From the NCBI RefSeq assembly GCF_901709675.1, contig NC_051094.1, positions 10,844,501 to 10,908,500 on the forward strand: 64,000 bases of DNA, written 5' to 3'. The notes below the pieces were generated by a model. The model searched no databases. It saw only the letters and a program-made list of their open reading frames with translations, and was not told the origin of the DNA. Positions 60,134 to 64,000 of this stretch are shown in pieces (position 1 is the stretch's first letter; every line of letters begins with the position of its first letter). The DNA comes from Syngnathus acus. Taxonomy: Eukaryota > Chordata > Actinopteri > Syngnathiformes > Syngnathidae. Position numbers and translations under genes: made by a program.

Positions 60134-63100
60134 CTGAACAAGAGATACATCAATAAGCGACATGTCGCTTCAATATCATAGTCATTAGCACAAGAAAGAG
60201 AATACTGACAGGGCTTAGAGGAAGTCCATGCTTCCATCATGAATAATTTGGTTTGATTTGTTATAGAAATCTTGGAGAGGACATAAGAGGAGGAAGAGGA
60301 AACACAACGTACCTTTGAAATATCAAAACAACTGTGACTGTATGTTTGTGTGTTTGTTTGCTGCACTTGTTTGTTTTTGAGCACAGTTCCTTTCCGAGCA
60401 AGTTATCCTCTAGATGCTGGTCTCGTGTCTACCCAGAGACATTAATTAATAGCTAATCAAAGCTAATGTCTCAGCAGCACATTGCCAGCACAAAGACATG
60501 ATTAATACGTAATCAAAGGCGATGCAGCGCAAACGCACAAAGCAGAAGCCACCCCCAGCCACCCCGCCTCGAACACCACAGTTGTTATAGAAATAAACGA
60601 ACGCTCGCAGCTTAATTAGCTGGCTGTTGATATGTGTTGTCTTCATTTGAAGTTGTTGGGGATTTATCTCAGAGCCAACTTTGGCCTCCTGAGTGACAAC
60701 ATTGAGGTGACAGTGCATTAATACATGCAACTCTTATTTTATCACACATTGTCTCCTTCTCTGATTTTAAATCCAAAAGCTCTAACCTGAGAGGCCCAAT
60801 GTGTGGCAGCAAGCACCGCATGAGTGCTTTTGCAGAAAAGCATTGATGGCAGATTCTCCAAGATTGTCCGGGCCAAATAACATCTCGCCCCTGCTGCTAC
60901 TGTGCAAGGAACAGAGACAGCAGTAAAGATGACAATTATGTTTTAAGTCAAACTTGCGTGAGACAACCTCCGCAGAACTTGAGCTAAATTAAGTTCAAGC
61001 TGTTGTAATACCTGTGCATATCTGCCATAATGACTGTTGGATCTGTCAGCTCCTCACCGACTCCTGTCATATGAAATATACACAATTCACAAAACGTTAA
61101 GGGTGCTGCCTTTCGGCTGAACTTTCTGGATGAACTTGGATGGACTATAACCTTTTCAAATGAACTTAATTTGACCTTCTCTAAAATTTTGAATCCACAT
61201 GTCCACCTGGTAAACATCACCATGACTTTCTGTACCCCCTCCAGTCTCCCTGTATCTTTTCCTCAAACTAATGGTGACATTTAAAGCTCAGTGGCTACTT
61301 TCCTTTGAGAACATCATGTTAGAAGACTCCTGACGGCAAGATACTTTTGTTCAATTGTTCAGTGGCATCTTAAACTCAGAATACTTTAATTGAACTGGGA
61401 AGTTTACTTTAAATTTATTCAGGCTCTTGTTAGAGAACAGCAAGTTGTGAAAGTTAGAGTGCATTCAACTATAGCTACTATATTACATTACTATATGTGA
61501 CAAACACTTAAAGGTTAGTGAGACCCACCCACCTTGTACATCAAGCACCAGCATTTCTCTGCATGAGTACTCATAGGTCCAGTGTGAGAAGGCGAGGAGT
61601 AGCTCTTCCAGTGAACAGGAAGGTGTGATCTCCTCTCCTGTGTTGTTGTTGTACTTTTGGAAGTTCCCGGACATGTTTCTTTCAATAGTCAGCCACTGGC
61701 CATTTGTATGCCAAAGGACCAATGATACGTCCAGAAATCTGGCAACATGACAAATTAATACAGAATTAATGGTGTGTAAAAGTGCAAGTAAAATCCCACT
61801 GCTACACATACTTTGGTGAATGTTGAATGTTAGGAGGTTTGATCTGGTTAAACACTTGCATCATCCTGTGTGCTGCCCTCTGCTGCTGAATCTCCTTTAA
61901 ATACAGACACAGAATGTCACGTTAAAAATGGCAATGGACAATCGCAGGTGATTACTAGCTGAAAGTAGTACTCCTGTCACGGTCAACAAACCAGAAAGGA
62001 ATGTAAATGGCCCAATTTGCCTCCAATTGGTAGTCTAAATTATTTTGTACCTTTCAGACATTATGAACTCACCCTCAAACAAAGCTGCAGCGCTGTGCTA
62101 CCGGAAAAGTACTTCTGCCATGCAGACACCACTTCTGGTCTGAAGGCTTTCACCACATACACCATCCCAGGAATAAGCACATCCTGTTCGGCCCACGTGC
62201 ATAGCACCCTGCAGCCCTGCCGCAGGCCTCCATCCAGTGATCCCTCTTCACTCGGGAGGGGCTGAAGCATTGCAGACAGGCCCCGTGAGGACCATGATGA
62301 GACTGTGCTGGATTCAGGGTCAGCCTGTGAGTGAACTTCCTCCAGGGAGTAAATGCTCACCTCTTCACCACCTACAAGAAATTAGAGAGCAAATGTAAGT
62401 GGAGGGAATAAATATTAGGATAATGTATCCTAGTTGATCTGTTTGAGCATCTAAAATTAAAAACCAGAAATGATTTGATGTGGATTGCATCAAAATGGGT
62501 ACCCAGAATGGAAACAGGAGTAAATGGGATTGTGTGAGCCAGTCGCATCAGATTGTTCCTTTCCATGGCTGTTCACATACACAAAAACAAACAAATTTAA
62601 TAAGGACATAATTATACTAACAATAGCTGTATTATGGGTGTAGAAGACAGGATACGTAAAATATTGTATATTATAGTAAATTCATTTCATTAATACCTGA
62701 ATAATGTGAATACAACAAATCCGTGGACTGGAATGAGGAACTACCTGAAAATATGTCAGGACAGTAATTTCATGCTGTACAACTATTTTACACACATACT
62801 ATATATAATATAATATAATATAATATAATATAATAATCTTATTTCACAATTACCTTCCACAGCAATAGCACTCTGCAGTCTGGAGTAGGCATATACAAAT
62901 TTAGGGTTGTTGATTTAATGATCCATATATACTGTGGTCAGCCAAAAAAGGACAGTCAGACTTACGAAGATCTGCGACTCATTGATTTTGTCCAGCTGCT
63001 CCATGCTGAATGAGTGGGGCTCAAAGGATCCTGAATGATATATAGTCCCCCAAAGTATAAAATAATGTCTACTGATACGTTTGGTTAGATTTACGGTACC

Positions 63101-64000
63101 TGATAAGAACACACTTGCTTCTGCAAATCCAAGGGTTCAAAATCTTTAAAAAAATGTAACAACAAAAAACATTTTAAACAATAACATTCGACAACCAGTT
63201 TATGTGCTACACTGTGGCAAACACTTGCTGGCTGAGAGCTAAAATTAAGTATGCACTCAATTTATTCTTTTAAAAAGTCCAATCGGTGCTTACTAAGGTG
63301 ACTGAGGCTAGTTGAAGCTGACCAGCATGCAGGTTCTCCTTTCAATTTTTGCCATCTTTTCCAGCAAGCATCAGACAAAAATATATGCATGGTTCCCTAT
63401 TGAAAGTAAAAAAAAAAAAAGAACAACAACATAAGAGAATCGTTTTAAGTGCATGTACTAGGAAAAGACATTACAATAATACTGTAGTCAATAATTAATT
63501 ATTACAATATTGTAGTATTACAATATTACCAAAAACAAACACTCTTACGTTGGCTGGGCTGCTTTCTTGTATTTTGACAATCTTTCTATTTGGGGTTTTC
63601 CTTCTGTTCAAGGCTTGGGGGAAGTCAGATGACTTAGACCACTCTGCAGAACAAATTATTACAGACACTCAGACCAAATTATTCAAAAAGGATTTCAAAT
63701 AATTAATAAAATGCACCGAATTGGGATTACTATGTTCTCTCACGAGTATTTTGTGAAATGCTGGTCTAGAAACACAAGAAGAAATGTGCAGACTAAAATG
63801 TTAAATGAGACGTGTCACATCTTACAGTCAAATGTCTTGGAACATTAGTTCAAACATTTTAAATGACAATAGTACCTCTGCTCCTGCTCCACTGTAACGA
63901 TGTGTCATCTCTGAAATTTCTTTTACCACCTTGCTTGTTCAGTACTTTGTTAAGAAAAGGAAACGATTCCCCCCGTGGAATTTGGGATCTTCCAAAGAAA
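60036..64000 (-). CDS. trpm6: TRPM6-type channel-kinase, 3' part with complete alpha-kinase domain (partial at window end)
   Basis: TRPM6/TRPM7 proteins are Mg2+-permeable channels fused to a C-terminal alpha-kinase; TRPM6 serves epithelial Mg2+ uptake. Exons in transcript order: 64000-63876, 63643-63549, 63396-63294, 63143-63100, 63030-62966, 62879-62854, 62744-62697, 62568-62503, 62371-62073, 61894-61812, 61738-61533, 61063-61012, 60890-60787, 60133-60036. All phases fit, giving 470 residues (numbered within the window). The Ser-rich linker ends at AMERNNLMRLAHTIPFTPV. The kinase follows, with catalytic Lys265 (VVKAF), AFSHWTYEY (His370), LDVQG (Asp384), LTDP (Asp394) and the zinc knot His426/Cys428/Cys432. 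The 119-, 14- and 10-residue spacings among these equal those in mammalian TRPM7. TRPM6 rather than TRPM7 is inferred from adjacency to rorb. Channel exons lie beyond the window. Confidence 0.93.
60134..60786 (-). other. trpm6 last intron, with paired homeobox/TCF-like motif
   Basis: 653 bp. It carries ATTAATANNTAATCAAAG twice (60445 and 60501) in a unique-looking block at 60430-60545, reported below. Alternative splice sites at about 60313 and 60750 do not preserve a better frame. Confidence 0.7.
60787..60890 (-). CDS. trpm6: trpm6 exon: zinc-binding end of kinase
   Basis: GEMLFGPDNLGESAI and KHSCGACC. It holds His426, Cys428 and Cys432 of the zinc site. Donor GTTAGA. Confidence 0.93.
61012..61063 (-). 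CDS. trpm6: trpm6 exon: VGEELTDP segment
   Basis: 52 nt coding GVGEELTDPTVIMADMHR, with the conserved Asp394 of the LTDP motif. Acceptor ATGACAG, donor GTATTA. Confidence 0.94.
61533..61738 (-). CDS. trpm6: trpm6 exon: kinase catalytic core
   Basis: 206 nt. FLDVSLVLWHTNGQWLTIE, KYNNNTGEEI, LAFSHWTYEY and LVLDVQG. The family norm is LDLQG, so the Leu to Val change is a mild variant; the aspartate is kept. Confidence 0.96.
61812..61894 (-). CDS. trpm6: trpm6 exon: EIQQQRAA segment
   Basis: 83 nt coding EIQQQRAAHRMMQVFNQIKP and PNIQHSP. EIQQQRAA is invariant in the TRPM6/7 kinases. Donor GTATGTG. Confidence 0.95.
62073..62371 (-). CDS. trpm6: trpm6 exon: kinase N-lobe with catalytic lysine
   Basis: 299 nt. 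GGEEVSIYSLEEV, then MLQPLPSEEGSLDGGLRQG, then DVLIPGMVYVVKAFRPEVV with Lys265, ending LQLCLR. Acceptor TTTCTTGTAG, donor GTGAGT. Confidence 0.96.
62503..62568 (-). CDS. trpm6: trpm6 exon: ERNNLMRL segment
   Basis: 66 nt coding (A)MERNNLMRLAHTIPFTPV and SIL. ERNNLMRL and IPFTPV are signature wording of the TRPM6/7 pre-kinase segment. Confidence 0.94.
62697..62744 (-). CDS. trpm6: trpm6 small exon in Ser-rich linker
   Basis: 48 nt coding SSSFQSTDLLYSHYS. Acceptor TATTTTCAG, donor GTATTA. The YSA junction with the next exon matches the family (YYYSAVERNN in TRPM7). Confidence 0.8.
62811..62838. repeat. (TAATA)n pentanucleotide repeat in trpm6 intron
   Basis: About five to six TAATA units between two small exons. 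Confidence 0.85.
62854..62879 (-). CDS. trpm6: trpm6 26-nt micro-exon
   Basis: Codes (S)LQSAIAVE(G). Acceptor ACTCCAG, donor GTAATT. It is the only start that keeps phase with both neighbours; extending it upstream meets a stop codon without an AG. Confidence 0.72.
62966..63030 (-). CDS. trpm6: trpm6 exon in Ser/Arg-rich linker
   Basis: 65 nt coding DPLSPTHSAWSSWTKSMSRR and SS. A second frame is also open here, but only this one joins both neighbours in phase. Confidence 0.75.
63100..63143 (-). CDS. trpm6: trpm6 small linker exon
   Basis: 44 nt coding (N)FEPLDLQKQVCSYQ. Acceptor TTTTTAAAG, donor GTACCG. Confidence 0.72.
63294..63396 (-). CDS. trpm6: trpm6 linker exon
   Basis: 103 nt coding GTMHIFLSDACWKRWQKLKG and EPACWSASTSLSHL. 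Acceptor TTTCAATAG, donor GTAAGC. Poorly conserved region, so the call rests on phase and splice sites. Confidence 0.7.
63549..63643 (-). CDS. trpm6: trpm6 linker exon
   Basis: 95 nt coding WSKSSDFPQALNRRKTPNRK and IVKIQESSPAN. Acceptor TTCTGCAG, donor GTAAGA, phase 0 at its 3' end. Confidence 0.72.
63876..64000 (-). CDS. trpm6: trpm6 exon, cut by window end
   Basis: Open from the window edge to donor GTACTA. Codes FFGRSQIPRGESFPFLNKVL, NKQGGKRNFRDDTSL and QWSRSR. Basic, low-conservation linker. The 5' end is outside the window. Confidence 0.62.

Noticed and set aside
60250-60350. Extra trpm6 exon with donor GTACGT at about 60313
   Set aside because: Including it puts the last exon in a frame that stops after 12 codons; skipping it gives a longer tail that aligns with the family.
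62915-63030. Alternative frame GSFEPHSFSMEQLDKINESQ in the trpm6 linker exon
   Set aside because: It ends in phase 0 while the next exon needs two carried bases; only the DPLSPTHSAW frame joins both neighbours.

Overview
The window is vertebrate nuclear DNA, almost certainly from a teleost fish. Evidence: GT-AG introns, many long CA/GT, CT, (TCAC)n and (ATGG)n microsatellites, teleost-type LINE 3' ends, tRNA-derived SINE sequence and hAT-like MITEs, and two genes whose proteins match vertebrate families. The species cannot be named from the sequence.

Layout. 1-39000 is a non-coding upstream region. It holds microsatellites, decayed mobile elements, a mariner fragment, some AT-rich homeobox-motif-rich blocks that could be enhancers, and one striking composite at about 9718-12770 (an inverted-repeat element wrapped around a 235-bp satellite array). 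39000-59850 is a complete rorb gene (RORbeta nuclear receptor) on the + strand. It has a GC-rich promoter/5' UTR, a 7-nt coding exon 1, a 12.5-kb intron 1, nine compact coding exons at 51995-55678, and a probable 4-kb 3' UTR. 60036-64000 is the 3' part of a TRPM6-type channel-kinase gene on the - strand: 14 exons, 470 C-terminal residues, including the whole alpha-kinase domain. The window ends inside this gene.

The two genes converge tail to tail, with stop codons 4.36 kb apart, in the same order and orientation as human RORB-TRPM6. They belong to unrelated pathways (transcription in retina, pineal and neurons; epithelial Mg2+ transport), so the neighbourhood is conserved synteny and not an operon-like unit. 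Their 3' UTRs may overlap.

Exon boundaries were derived by hand from the reading frame. Every junction keeps GT/AG and phase, and both frames stay open to their stops. The most unusual object is the 10.4-12.7 kb foldback element: about 200-bp inverted arms carrying tRNA-like pol III boxes enclose one near-intact palindromic MITE followed by six homogenised 235-bp units, each able to form a hairpin of about 90 nt. No coding gene was found upstream of rorb.
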